A stretch of DNA of 35,475 nucleotides, taken from IMG/VR virus record IMGVR_UViG_3300027896_000005, positions 1-35,475 of that record; one strand, 5' to 3'. Positions 22,094 through 30,535 of the stretch are shown piece after piece. The position numbers and the translations under genes were made by a program. Numbering within the stretch: the first letter of the stretch is position 1; the number at the start of each line of letters is the position of its first letter. This DNA is from a virus. Below the pieces are notes generated by a model. It saw nothing but the letters and a program-made list of their open reading frames with translations. It did not search any database and had not been told where the DNA came from.

Positions 22094-23542
22094 ATGCTTT
22101 CAGACAGTGCGCTACGGGCATTAGACAAGATAAACATCATGCAAGACCCGGTCGAATACAGCAAACGCTATCTCAATTTTACACCCGACAGATGCCAAGA
22201 GCGTGTTATCCGTGCAGTCGAGCCGCCGGGGTCGCGTGTAATCGTTGAGGCATGCAACGGACCCGGTAAGACCGCGATAGCGTCTGCGGTCGCCCTTCGT
22301 CATTTCGATAGATACCGACCGTCGAAAGTTGTAACGATGTCGGGGGGATTGAGACAGAACAAGCATCAGTTATGGAGTGAAATCAGGGCGAAGGCAAATA
22401 TAATCGCGAGGACAAATCCGAGTTGGAAGGTGCTGGAAAGCGCGGCACATATCAAGACCGATAATCCGGAATGGTTCATGCTGGGGTTTGCCGCTGAAGA
22501 TGTCGATAAGGTCGAAGGGTGGCACAGTCCGAACTTGCTTTTTATCGTCGATGAAGCGAAGGCTGTTAAAGAAGAGATATGGAACGGTATCGATAGCACA
22601 CTGACGCAGAGCAACGCTAAATTATTAATCGTAACCGTTCCGGGCGACCCCGCGAAAGAACCGCATCGACGTGTCGCTGAAACGCGATACACGCACATCC
22701 GCATCATTCCGAGAAGCGAAGGGATACGGCTCAACATTCCAGAGAGCGCGAATTTATTCTACACCGACCGCGTGGCTTCTGATTGGGTAACCGACATGGC
22801 TACTCATTACGGAATAGAGAGCGCAGTTTACAAGCAGAGGGTCTTGGCGTTGGCTGTGAGAGTTGCGGAAAGCCCGTATTTTTCAGACGAGTTAATAAGG
22901 GGATTGTTCGAGCGTTTCAAGAATTGGGAAGGAATAGGCGACGGGCTCGCTATCGATTGGGGACGGCGTAAGGATTGGAGCGTAGTCACCGAATGGAAAG
23001 GAGTTAACGGGCGATACTTCAGGAACAAAGCCGGAGTGAAATTACGAACGCATAAAGATTACATGGATGTAATCGGTGATATCAACGAGGCGCACAAGGA
23101 ACACCCTTACAGATGGATAATCGCAGACGAAGGCGAAGGCAGAGGACAAATCGACAGGATGAACGAGTTAGGGCTACCTGTCATTCCTTTTAATTTCGGC
23201 AGTAAGGTCGATGGCGCACCGGCGAAGGCGCTTATCATGTCAACACTGCACACCGCAATGGAATTGAAAAACATCGGCTTCGAACACGACCAATCAGTCG
23301 AAGACGAGTTTAACACATTCGAGAGTAAACCGACGTCCTCGGGGGACAGGTTGAAATTCGAGGCTGCGGAAGGAAGCCACGATGATATCGTTTGCAGTAT
23401 AGCGATGGGCTTCTGGATGTCAACGAGGGGCGCGTATTCCGGAAGCGGTGCAGGGATGACGCACTCGAATGTATCCGAGATAAAAGTCAATGACCTGTAT
23501 AAAAATATCACGGGAACAGAAGGGGGCGACCGGGATTGGTAA
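22094..23542 (+). CDS. terL: Large terminase subunit (packaging ATPase and nuclease)
   Basis: 482 residues. Walker A near residues 53-61 (ACNGPGKTA with K59), Walker B LLFIVDEA at 148-155, and a coupling segment LIVTVPGDP. The C-terminal nuclease has LAIDWGRRKD (first Asp near 288), IIADEGEGRG, and SHDDIVCSIAMGF near the end: these are the acidic residues of the RNase-H-like nuclease. The protein pumps DNA into the prohead through the portal and cuts it. A ribosome site GAGGGATGG precedes ATG 22094. It overlaps the next small gene at the stop. This is the most secure assignment in the window. Confidence 0.96.
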   Translation: MLSDSALRALDKINIMQDPVEYSKRYLNFTPDRCQERVIRAVEPPGSRVIVEACNGPGKTAIASAVALRHFDRYRPSKVVTMSGGLRQNKHQLWSEIRAKANIIARTNPSWKVLESAAHIKTDNPEWFMLGFAAEDVDKVEGWHSPNLLFIVDEAKAVKEEIWNGIDSTLTQSNAKLLIVTVPGDPAKEPHRRVAETRYTHIRIIPRSEGIRLNIPESANLFYTDRVASDWVTDMATHYGIESAVYKQRVLALAVRVAESPYFSDELIRGLFERFKNWEGIGDGLAIDWGRRKDWSVVTEWKGVNGRYFRNKAGVKLRTHKDYMDVIGDINEAHKEHPYRWIIADEGEGRGQIDRMNELGLPVIPFNFGSKVDGAPAKALIMSTLHTAMELKNIGFEHDQSVEDEFNTFESKPTSSGDRLKFEAAEGSHDDIVCSIAMGFWMSTRGAYSGSGAGMTHSNVSEIKVNDLYKNITGTEGGDRDW

Positions 23543-23829
23543 ACTTAATCACGCGGATTTTTAAAAAGGATGTCCGAAACATCAGGCAGAAATGCGCTCT
23601 ATATGGAGCACTGAAAAAACTCGACGGTAAAAGAAGGAACGCCGACCAAATCAGCGTTTTCATTTACGATACATTTCAAATCGAGATAAGCCCGAAAGCG
23701 ATTTATTTTTTATTGAAATCCCCGCCATACAACAGGCATGTAATTATCAAGGACAACGAACACTGTAAAAAAAGCATACATTCATTCAGAACCAAGATAT
23801 TTTTAATACAATGTAGATTTCGCAAATAA
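23536..23829 (+). CDS. Small basic protein after TerL
   Basis: 97 residues from TTG 23536, which overlaps the terminase stop. Basic and helical, with a possible helix-turn-helix (RRNADQISVFIYDTFQIEISPKAIYFLLKSP). Two cysteines without a clear metal motif. The last part runs up to the portal promoter; the final 20 residues are AT-rich. No family recognised. Confidence 0.55.
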   Translation: MVNLITRIFKKDVRNIRQKCALYGALKKLDGKRRNADQISVFIYDTFQIEISPKAIYFLLKSPPYNRHVIIKDNEHCKKSIHSFRTKIFLIQCRFRK

Positions 23830-23843
23830 TAAATAGGAAATCG
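23826..23843 (+). promoter_or_regulatory. Promoter of the portal gene (AATAAATAGGAAATCG type)
   Basis: AATAAATA (23828-23835) followed by GGAAATCG (23836-23843), with ATG 23860 beginning 32 bases after the first base of the box, so the message is nearly leaderless. Shares the GGAAATCG downstream extension with sites at 27259 and 34758. Confidence 0.75.
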
Positions 23844-23859
23844 ATGCATAAAGGTTACA

Positions 23860-26475
23860 ATGGCTTCTCCACCGCCTTCTACCCAGCCCATTCCAGAACA
23901 GCCGGGAATTTTTCGGAGATTTACAAACTACATAGCGCAAATCCGCGACCGTGTGGCAATGCCGCCGGTCATGTCCCCAGAGAAGGCAAAGAACCTCGCG
24001 GTTTACATCGCTCGCAACCTGTCGCCCGAAGAGGCGCGGCAGTTGTCGCCGTATATACCGGACAACTGGTTTGACGACAAACACATAACTCCTGAAGCAG
24101 AGAAACCTATCTCTTCAGGCTACGGCTATGTGATGTCGCCCTATTCATCTTGGACGACGCGGCAATGGGGCGTTCAGCCGAATAAAGACCTGCCGATTTA
24201 TGTTGAAATGTATCGAACCGTGCCGGTGATTAGGAAGGCAATCGACAAGACCGCAATCCTGTCGGTAACGAAAGGCTACGATTACGAGGTCACAAAAGAG
24301 AACCCGTTACACGACGAAATTATCGAGTGCTGCCGGTCATTCTGGGACAGGGAAGATGTGAACCAAATCGAATATCTCACGACGGCGGCAAAGGATTTAT
24401 TGATATTCGGGTATCACATGAGCGAGTTGGTCTACGAGGATTACAGCGCGTCAGCCGGGAAGGACATCTACGGTCAGCCTGTGACATGGATAAAACCCGA
24501 CGGCGAACTCCTATGGCTGAAACCGTTAGACCCGCAGTTTATGAGAGTGCAGAGAGACAGTTACGGCAACCAACACGGTTTCCTTCAGTATTTGATTGCA
24601 CCGCCCCAGGCATTTACGAACGAGAAGATTGCATACTTCAAATATTCGCCGTGGAGCGTTGCCTACGAGAACACTTACGGAACATCTCTTTTAATGTCGC
24701 TGCTTCGAACGCAGAACATGATTTGGCAGATGGAGGCGGATTTGCTCGTCATGGCACACGCGGGAGCGAAACCGCCGATGTGGTTTAAGGGCGGCACACC
24801 TGTAACGCCCTACACTGATATCCAGATGAACCAACTCGTGGCATCGACCGCGGCGAGAGGACCCGGCTCGGATATTTATACCCGGTCGAATGTCGATGGG
24901 ATGCCGTTGCCCCAGCCGTCCACGATGATACAGGGGTTAATGGAACACCTGAAATATTTACACGACCAAAGAATAATTCTGCTCGGTGTCCCCCCGCAAA
25001 TCCTCGGAATACCTGAAGGAAGCACGAGGACAACGGCGCAGGTCGCCGACGCGGATTTCATAATCGTACTTCAAACAATCCAGCAGATTATCGGCGAGGG
25101 ATTACGATATCAGGTCTACGCGAGAAGGCTAAGAGCGAAATTCGGTGCCGATGTAGAAATCCCGAAACTGAAATGGCGCGATGTTTACAGTGAGGACAGA
25201 GACAAGAAGGTCTACCGTGCGATTGCGCTCTACAAGAACGCGGCGATTACTCTCAATGAATTAAGGCTCGACTTGGGCTACCATCCTATTGACGATGACC
25301 CGACGGCTGACGAAATTCCGCCGAAGCCCGCGCCGTCGATGGGGAACGGGATGCCGTTCGGAGGCAGTGTTCAATACCACGCGCAGGTCGAAAGCGAATG
25401 GCTCGAAACCGTGAGGCTCGCAAAAGTCGGCGTGAGAGATGAATTCACAATTTACATTATCGACCACAAGGCAGTATCGACGATAGACCCGCGATGGAAT
25501 GCACCGGGCGAAAGAGTTGTCGGTAACCATCATTGGGGACAAATCGGTTGGTATATACCGGCTGATGAAATCTGGATAAGCGATGTGCTGCCCGAGAGTG
25601 AACGGCAGGCAGTAATACAACACGAGTATGTGGAAGCGATTTTATTAAAGGGCGGTGTGAAATATCAAGACGCGCACGAAATCGCAAAGACGGAAGAGGC
25701 TAAAGTCGGGGAAGGTCAAATACTTACAAGACCGGAAGCCAAAGCCGTGGCTTCATTAAATCACAATCACGACCACGAGCATCCCGCGTCTTATTCGGCG
25801 GCGAAAGGTAAAAAAAAACGACCGAATGACAAGAGATTAAGGGAACTCGAAACGGTTGTAAAAAATCAACTCATTAAAAATTTCCTGAAGCCCCGGCTCG
25901 ACGAAGTTATCGAGCGCAGTAAGACCGAGACTTTTCCCGGCAGTCCGATAAAGGCATCAACCGACATGGGTAAATGGATTGCACAAGAGAGAGACGACCC
26001 GAAGGCTGAAGCAATTCGTAAATCGTTTTTCGAGGCAATCCAATTAGGGAAGGGCAAGGCTGAACTCGACAACGGATTAAGTTTTGATTTTAAAGACCCG
26101 GAACTCTACGACATGACAGACGAGAGTTTTTCATACATCTACAAGTACGACCAAGACCTCGCTAATTCATTGAACGAAGCCATCCGCGAAAGTAAATCGT
26201 GGAGCGAAGTCGCGGACAAAATCAGGGACGAAGTCGAGCCGACTTATGAGAACCGAGCCGAGACGATTGCGATTTCAGAACTTGCGTTTACAAGTAATGT
26301 CGGTTACCATAATGCCGTCGATAAATCAGGGCTGACCGGCAGATATATATTCCACAACTCGGCAGATGAACTTGTCTGCGACGAGTGCGAAATGCTCGAA
26401 GGCACGGAATACAACGAAATGAGATATCCCCATCCGAGATGCAGATGCTATATCGAATTCGAGCCGGACACTTAA
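23860..26475 (+). CDS. Portal protein fused to zincin-like domain and MuF-type minor head domain
   Basis: 871 residues, about twice a usual portal. Residues 80-500 are the portal (SPB1/HK97-like): PVIRKAIDKTAILSV, AAKDLLIFGYHMSELVY, then IPEGSTRTTAQVADADFIIVLQTIQQIIGE and a long helix. Residues about 505-640 form a metalloprotease-like module: HEYVEAILLKGGVKY with H588, E589, E592 and then DAHEIA. Residues about 670-871 are the MuF (SPP1 gp7) domain: WSEVADKIRDEV, RAETIAISELAFTSN, and the final CDECEMLEGTEYN ... HPRCRCY motif. The portal is the DNA channel and head-tail joint; MuF is a minor head protein that may be injected. The triple fusion is unusual. Confidence 0.9.
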   Translation: MASPPPSTQPIPEQPGIFRRFTNYIAQIRDRVAMPPVMSPEKAKNLAVYIARNLSPEEARQLSPYIPDNWFDDKHITPEAEKPISSGYGYVMSPYSSWTTRQWGVQPNKDLPIYVEMYRTVPVIRKAIDKTAILSVTKGYDYEVTKENPLHDEIIECCRSFWDREDVNQIEYLTTAAKDLLIFGYHMSELVYEDYSASAGKDIYGQPVTWIKPDGELLWLKPLDPQFMRVQRDSYGNQHGFLQYLIAPPQAFTNEKIAYFKYSPWSVAYENTYGTSLLMSLLRTQNMIWQMEADLLVMAHAGAKPPMWFKGGTPVTPYTDIQMNQLVASTAARGPGSDIYTRSNVDGMPLPQPSTMIQGLMEHLKYLHDQRIILLGVPPQILGIPEGSTRTTAQVADADFIIVLQTIQQIIGEGLRYQVYARRLRAKFGADVEIPKLKWRDVYSEDRDKKVYRAIALYKNAAITLNELRLDLGYHPIDDDPTADEIPPKPAPSMGNGMPFGGSVQYHAQVESEWLETVRLAKVGVRDEFTIYIIDHKAVSTIDPRWNAPGERVVGNHHWGQIGWYIPADEIWISDVLPESERQAVIQHEYVEAILLKGGVKYQDAHEIAKTEEAKVGEGQILTRPEAKAVASLNHNHDHEHPASYSAAKGKKKRPNDKRLRELETVVKNQLIKNFLKPRLDEVIERSKTETFPGSPIKASTDMGKWIAQERDDPKAEAIRKSFFEAIQLGKGKAELDNGLSFDFKDPELYDMTDESFSYIYKYDQDLANSLNEAIRESKSWSEVADKIRDEVEPTYENRAETIAISELAFTSNVGYHNAVDKSGLTGRYIFHNSADELVCDECEMLEGTEYNEMRYPHPRCRCYIEFEPDT

Positions 26476-26484
26476 AAGACAACT

Positions 26485-26492
26485 TTTAAATA
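26485..26492 (+). promoter_or_regulatory. TATA box TTTAAATA
   Basis: TTTAAATA with ATG 26514 starting 29 bases after the first base, so the message would be leaderless. Immediately follows the portal-MuF gene. This copy lacks the GGAAATCG extension but has AAATTCG at a similar place. Confidence 0.7.
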
Positions 26493-26513
26493 TTTCAAAT
26501 TCGATTATTATCC

Positions 26514-26753
26514 ATGCGTGAATTTCGGAAGCAGAACATACCGGGAGAGCCGAGCGCGTGGTGTTTAGTTAAAGACGGTGATACCGTGAAGGTAGCGATT
26601 ACCTGTCCGAATGGTCATCACGGATTACTCGACCATGATATCTCTGCCGACGGAATTGTAACGCCATCGGTGATGTGTCCCGTCGATGCTTGCGGATTTC
26701 ACGACAATATTAAATTACAGGATTACAATCTCACTCGTGAGATGAATGCATGA
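26514..26753 (+). CDS. Small zinc-ribbon protein
   Basis: 79 residues, probably translated from a leaderless transcript. ITCPNGHHG then MCPVDACGFHD form a zinc ribbon with C/H ligands, reminiscent of phage proteins whose DG-x-V-x-P-S-V-x-C-P segment lies beside capsid genes. The stop is overlapped by the next start (ATGA). It is placed between portal and protease genes; a virion or regulatory function cannot be decided. Confidence 0.7.
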   Translation: MREFRKQNIPGEPSAWCLVKDGDTVKVAITCPNGHHGLLDHDISADGIVTPSVMCPVDACGFHDNIKLQDYNLTREMNA

Positions 26754-26962
26754 TAAGACGAGGGGCTTGTCGACGTTGTGGCGCTTGCTGTAAGAACATC
26801 ACTCTCGGGGGCGTGTTCTATCGGGTTTGCCCACATCTGAAATTAATCGACGGTCAATCACATTGCGCTATCTATGAAGACCGCCCGGATGTGTGCAAGA
26901 ATTATCCGCCGAGCAACAGTGTCATCGAGAGGGAATGCGGTTACTCTTTCAGGGATGAATAA
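26750..26962 (+). CDS. YkgJ-like (UPF0153) cysteine cluster protein
   Basis: 70 residues. CRRCGACCKNI, then VCPHLKLIDGQSHCAIYEDRPDVCKNYPP, then ECGY matches the C-x2-C-G-x-CC ... C-P-x-L ... C-x-I-Y-x-x-R-P-x-x-C-x-x-y-P family pattern. This family is thought to bind zinc or an iron-sulfur cluster; the cellular role is unknown. It is common in methanogens and in phages. Coupled to the preceding gene by ATGA. Its presence within a head gene block is unusual. Confidence 0.8.
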   Translation: MIRRGACRRCGACCKNITLGGVFYRVCPHLKLIDGQSHCAIYEDRPDVCKNYPPSNSVIERECGYSFRDE

Positions 26963-26972
26963 AAAAGACAAG

Positions 26973-26988
26973 TTTTTAATAGGAAATC
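26973..26988 (+). promoter_or_regulatory. Promoter-like site TTTTTAATAGGAAATC
   Basis: An AT-rich box followed by AGGAAATC in the same relation as in the promoters at 23826 and 27259. No coding region with a good start follows within 300 bases, so its product may be noncoding RNA. Confidence 0.55.
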
Positions 26989-27052
26989 TCACATTAATTA
27001 AAATACACGGGTGGTTTTATGCACCTATGCCCTGGGTAATACCGGGGGGTGT

Positions 27053-27081
27053 GTCCCCGGCGGTGTCAGGTCGCCGGGGAC
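27053..27081 (+). other. Perfect 10-bp GC-rich hairpin
   Basis: Arms GTCCCCGGCG and CGCCGGGGAC are fully complementary around a 9-base loop GTGTCAGGT. No T tract follows, so it is not a standard terminator. It is located 75 bases downstream of the promoter-like site. Confidence 0.7.
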
Positions 27082-27258
27082 GCGCCGACGAGATTTCACT
27101 TTCGCCCACCTCCCCCTATTCGGCTGTGTTTTATCGCTCAATCGCAAGGGGCGTATGCAGGCTTGATTTCGACTTTAGGGGTATAGTCTGATATCCCCCG
27201 GCTCGTTGTGGTCTACAACTCAATGCAAACCGCGTCAGGCGCGATAATTTAACAAATG

Positions 27259-27274
27259 TTTAAATAGGAAATCG
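27259..27274 (+). promoter_or_regulatory. Promoter TTTAAATAGGAAATCG of the capsid assembly genes
   Basis: TTTAAATA (27259-27266) followed directly by GGAAATCG. ATG 27302 begins 43 bases after the first base of the box; GAGG lies between. It would drive the block from 27302 through the major capsid gene. Confidence 0.8.
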
Positions 27275-27301
27275 AAGGATTAAGTTACCAGAGGTTATTC
27301 A

Positions 27302-27646
27302 ATGGCAAAAAATCCAACACCTGACGGCAATGTGCCTGTAAGTCGAGCGCCCGAACCCCCGGCTCCTTCGCCCGAAGAGGACGAACCGCAGCCCGTCACA
27401 CCCCCGGCGCGAAGGAAGGCTCCGGACTTTCCGGCAATCGGACAGAGGGCGATGTTCGAACTCCCCGAGAGTTCACAGCGCGAAGGGAAGCCGAAGACAA
27501 CGATAGGCGTTATTCTGACCATTCACAAAGAGGCATACAAGTCGATGGGGCAGGATATCGTTTACGCGAGACTTCAGGGACCTGATGCAGAAGGGACGAC
27601 CTGCATATTCCACATCGATGTTAAGAAACTCACGCCCGTAAAATAA
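27302..27646 (+). CDS. Hypothetical protein, first gene of the capsid assembly transcript
   Basis: 114 residues. Residues 1-45 are a low-complexity Pro/Glu/Ala segment; residues 46-114 form a beta-rich domain (IGQRAMFELPES, TIGVILTIHKEAYKSMGQDIVYARLQGPD, CIFHIDVKKLTPV). No family recognised. It is located between the promoter at 27259 and the protease gene, so it is likely a virion-associated or assembly protein. Confidence 0.7.
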   Translation: MAKNPTPDGNVPVSRAPEPPAPSPEEDEPQPVTPPARRKAPDFPAIGQRAMFELPESSQREGKPKTTIGVILTIHKEAYKSMGQDIVYARLQGPDAEGTTCIFHIDVKKLTPVK

Positions 27647-27675
27647 TCACCCTGTTACCTGACAGGAAATCATAA

Positions 27676-29043
27676 ATGCCCGGAATGGACGAAACCGAGA
27701 ACGAATTCAGATATCGACTGAAAGAACCGGGAGGTTACGACCCGGATAGTTTTAGGTATAAAGAAATTACCGACGGTGTATCTTTCGTATTCGGTTGCCC
27801 GAAGGGGCATTTCAAGGACGGCAAATGCGATGTCGCAGTCGAACCGCAGGCGGTGAGGTTCGACAAAAAGAAATTCAACAAGAGCGACGCGCAGAAATGG
27901 ATAGACGACCACAAGGACAAAGTCGGCTCACTTCAGGCGAGCACGGTCACCGCGTCTGCGAATGGAACAGGTCAATCGTTCCCTCTCACATGGAAGGCGT
28001 CGATTAAGGCGCAGGACATGAAGGATATCGGGACAGACCCGAGCCTCGCAATGGTCGCCAAGCATTTCCCACAGGCAAAAATTCTGGAACTCGAAGGCGT
28101 GGCAATCGACGATACGAAAAACGCGAATGGCTGGGCGGTCGACAAAGCGGAACTGGAAAACATCGCCGAGCAATTCAACTCGGGAAGGATACAGATGCGC
28201 GTCGACCATAGCAAAGAGGTCGGCAAAGTAATCGGTCGCATCATGTCGGCGAAGGTTGACGGCAACCGTGTGACATTCAACGCCCGGATAATTTCGAGCA
28301 ATCCAGATATTCTTATCCCGATACTCTCGGGTGATGTCGACCATTCGAGCATTCAGGCAGACGCGAGGTTTACGAATTGTTCGCAGTGCGGACAGAGTAT
28401 GTTACCCCTGAAAAAATGCAGGTGCAAAGGGTCGTATCCGATTATCGCCGGGTTAACTGTGAAAGAGCAAAGCGTTATCGCAGACCCGGCTTATGAAACC
28501 GCAGAATTCCGGGCAACCCCGGTCGGTTTCTGTGCGAGCGTAAATAACAAAGTCGCGGAGGTTGTAAGGATGACGGCAGAAGAGGAAGAGAAGAAAACCC
28601 AGGAAGAGAAGACGGCGGAAGAGAAGAAAGCCGCGAAGAAAGCGGAAGAGGAAAGGAAAGCCAAAAAGGCTCAGGAAGAGGAAGAGAAGGACGACGGGAA
28701 AGACGACGACGAAGAGGACCCGGAAGCCAAGAAGGCGAAGAAAGCCCTTTCCGAGATGAAAGCGGAAAACTCCGTACTCAAGGCGAAGATTGCCGAACTT
28801 GAGAAGACCAAGAAGGCAGGCAGGAGCGCCGCGAGAACGCAGGACGCGAACGGCAACCCGACGATAACGGTTGACGGTCAGGATGTCCGCCCGAACCCAT
28901 CGCTTCTCGATGCGGGAACGCAGGACGTTTTCAGGATATTTGCGAGCAAGGGAATACTGCCGGTGCAGGTGCCCGAGCCGCAGATTATGCAGGAACTCCG
29001 GGCGCAGCAGGAAGCCCAGAATGCCCAGAACGGGCAGAAGTAA
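27676..29043 (+). CDS. Capsid maturation protease fused to scaffold
   Basis: 455 residues. Residues 20-75 are a Cys-containing module ending KKKFNKSDAQKWIDDHKDK, often seen before phage proteases. Residues 105-295 are the prohead protease: VDHSKEVGKVIGRI with H178 and GDVDHSSIQADARF with S224/S225. Between them and the end of the domain is an inserted zinc knuckle, NCSQCGQSMLPLKKCRC, at about residues 233-249. Residues 305-385 are an acidic/basic coiled coil (E/K-rich) acting as scaffold; the C-terminus is a short helix that in such fusions binds the capsid protein. The protease removes the scaffold after assembly. Acidic runs of GAAGAG explain the reverse-strand open frames. Confidence 0.85.
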   Translation: MPGMDETENEFRYRLKEPGGYDPDSFRYKEITDGVSFVFGCPKGHFKDGKCDVAVEPQAVRFDKKKFNKSDAQKWIDDHKDKVGSLQASTVTASANGTGQSFPLTWKASIKAQDMKDIGTDPSLAMVAKHFPQAKILELEGVAIDDTKNANGWAVDKAELENIAEQFNSGRIQMRVDHSKEVGKVIGRIMSAKVDGNRVTFNARIISSNPDILIPILSGDVDHSSIQADARFTNCSQCGQSMLPLKKCRCKGSYPIIAGLTVKEQSVIADPAYETAEFRATPVGFCASVNNKVAEVVRMTAEEEEKKTQEEKTAEEKKAAKKAEEERKAKKAQEEEEKDDGKDDDEEDPEAKKAKKALSEMKAENSVLKAKIAELEKTKKAGRSAARTQDANGNPTITVDGQDVRPNPSLLDAGTQDVFRIFASKGILPVQVPEPQIMQELRAQQEAQNAQNGQK

Positions 29044-29062
29044 GAGGTCACAAGGACGGTGA

Positions 29063-29503
29063 ATGAAGATGGCGGTAAAACCAATCGCAGAGGGGAACGA
29101 AGGAAACCTCGGGGTCATAAAAGTCCCGATAGGGCAGTTTTCGAGGTCGATGCCAGCGGCGGCGACCGTGAATGTCAAGCCCGGATATCTCTACAAGGAT
29201 AACGGGAGCGGAGCACTCGTGCTCGCGGCGGCGGGAGATGGGCGCGGGGTCGTGGAAGGCACGCCCGAGTTCAATCTCGACAACAGCCTCGGGGCGGCTC
29301 CGACCGACAAGCAGGTCACGGTCGTAAGGAAGGGACCCGTAAGGCTAGTTGCGTCCGGAGCAATCACGGCGAAAGCCCTGATAATCGCGGACAACAACGG
29401 GAAAGTGCAGACGATAGGCAAAGGCACTTTCGACCTTGTGCTGGGGTCGGCAGTAACCGACGCGGTGAACGACGGGGATGCGATAGACGCATACCTCGAA
29501 TAG
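29063..29503 (+). CDS. Head decoration protein (DUF2190-like)
   Basis: 146 residues from ATG 29063, with another possible ATG at 29069. Wording such as VNVKPGYLYKDNGSGALVLAAAGDGRG, then GPVRLVASGAITAKALIIADNNGKVQTIG, is characteristic of capsid decoration/stabilisation proteins, where beta-strands alternate with A-G-x-A/I-x-A-G/K-x-L/V motifs. It stands between protease and major capsid genes, the usual position. Codon use is more GC-rich than in the accessory region, as in the capsid gene. It would bind the outer capsid surface. Confidence 0.82.
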   Translation: MKMAVKPIAEGNEGNLGVIKVPIGQFSRSMPAAATVNVKPGYLYKDNGSGALVLAAAGDGRGVVEGTPEFNLDNSLGAAPTDKQVTVVRKGPVRLVASGAITAKALIIADNNGKVQTIGKGTFDLVLGSAVTDAVNDGDAIDAYLE

Positions 29504-29521
29504 ACGAGGACAAAGGAGAGG

Positions 29522-30442
29522 ATGAACTTGGTCGACACAGTAATTCAACCAATAGGCATCGGGGCTATCGGCGGGGGCTATGTCCCTACGAACCTGATGT
29601 ATCCGGGACTGTCGCAACTCATCGTTCACACTGCGCTACCGGCGCAGGTGGCGAGGCAGTTGTTCCAGAACTACCCGGCAGGCGGAAAGCAGAGCGTGAC
29701 AATACCCGTCGAGGACGGAAGCCCGACGGCGATTGCATCGAGGGTCGGCGAGGGTGATATGTTCCCTCTGGATGTGGCACCCGTCAATCCGAAGACCGTC
29801 ACGGTCTACAAGATAGGCAGGGGTCATGTCATCACGAACGAAGAGGTCATGTTCCAGCAGATACCCATGATACAGCACAAGTTGATAAAACTCGGGCTGG
29901 TTCTGGGGAACACGATAGACACGGATTGCTGGACTGTCATCTCGGCGGGCGCGTATTCGGGGAATGACACGCCGGTAACGGGCAAGTCGCTCGGGACGAA
30001 CGGGACGGAGTTCACGAAGGCGGGAACGATAGGGCAACTCGACCTCGTGACGGCGATAAAGAATGTCAGGACGCGGAACTACGAGCCGGACACGCTTGCT
30101 CTGAACCCGATAGGGTTCTCGCACATCTCATACCTGCCGATGTATTCCGGCGAATACCTCTACGGCAAGCCCGCCTACCAGATGGGCGAGCGCGGACAGA
30201 TTGAGGGGCTTCGCGTGGTCATCTCGCAGAATGTCCCGGCAGGCAAAGCGTTCGTGGTCAACTCTGGGATAGCCCAGACACCGCTCGGACAGTATTCGCC
30301 GATGGGTTACTTCATCGAGGCGCTACCCATCACGACCATGACGAGAGAAGCACCCGAGAGGGACGGCTACGAGGTCTACGGCAAGTCGCTGTATGTGCCA
30401 ATGGTCGCGCAGGGGAAGACAATCGCGAAGTTGACCTACTAA
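29522..30442 (+). CDS. Major capsid protein (HK97 fold)
   Basis: 306 residues, following a GGAGAGG ribosome site. No long N-terminal delta region is present; the scaffold is supplied by the protease fusion. Features: RQLFQNYPAGGKQSVTIPVEDG (N-arm/E-loop), KIGRGHVITNEEVMFQQIPMIQHKLIKLGLVLGNTIDTDCW (spine helix), a central region with LDLVTAIKNVRTRNYEPDTLALNPIGFSHISYLP, and a P-domain end with GKAFVVNSGIAQTPLGQYSPMGYF. These match the archaeal/bacterial HK97-type capsid family with 'ALNP' and 'Y-G-K-P' turns. Codon use is strongly biased to GC-ending codons, as expected for the most abundant protein. It is followed by a hairpin terminator. Confidence 0.92.
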   Translation: MNLVDTVIQPIGIGAIGGGYVPTNLMYPGLSQLIVHTALPAQVARQLFQNYPAGGKQSVTIPVEDGSPTAIASRVGEGDMFPLDVAPVNPKTVTVYKIGRGHVITNEEVMFQQIPMIQHKLIKLGLVLGNTIDTDCWTVISAGAYSGNDTPVTGKSLGTNGTEFTKAGTIGQLDLVTAIKNVRTRNYEPDTLALNPIGFSHISYLPMYSGEYLYGKPAYQMGERGQIEGLRVVISQNVPAGKAFVVNSGIAQTPLGQYSPMGYFIEALPITTMTREAPERDGYEVYGKSLYVPMVAQGKTIAKLTY

Positions 30443-30457
30443 GAACACGCCCGAGAA

Positions 30458-30491
30458 CGAGGGAATAACTTCCCTCGCCTTTCTTTTATTC
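30458..30491 (+). terminator. Hairpin plus T-rich terminator after the major capsid gene
   Basis: A perfect 8-bp stem CGAGGGAA/TTCCCTCG with a TAAC loop (30458-30477), followed by CCTTTCTTTTATT. It is the only hairpin of classical intrinsic-terminator form in the window, and is located 15 bases after the capsid stop. It would limit read-through from the highly expressed capsid gene. Confidence 0.8.
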
Positions 30492-30535
30492 CGGCTCTGT
30501 CGGGGAAGGGAACACAGGGAGTAGGGGATTGCACC

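Larger units (their letters stand above)
26963..27301. other. Gene-free, structured region with own promoter: ncRNA or leader candidate
   Basis: 339 bases between two genes, without a convincing ORF. A promoter-like TTTTTAATAGGAAATC lies at 26973-26988. Downstream is a perfect 10-bp stem GTCCCCGGCG (27053-27062) with its complement (27072-27081) and a 9-base loop, then smaller inverted repeats (GTTGT/ACAAC near 27205-27220). A short ATG frame of six codons (27020-27040) precedes the stem. It ends in the promoter at 27259. The stretch could be a small structured RNA. Confidence 0.45.

Noticed and set aside
28453-29178. Reverse-strand open frame of 241 codons opposite the scaffold
   Set aside because: The Leu/Phe-rich translation is the antisense of the GAA/GAG/AAG-rich scaffold coiled coil.
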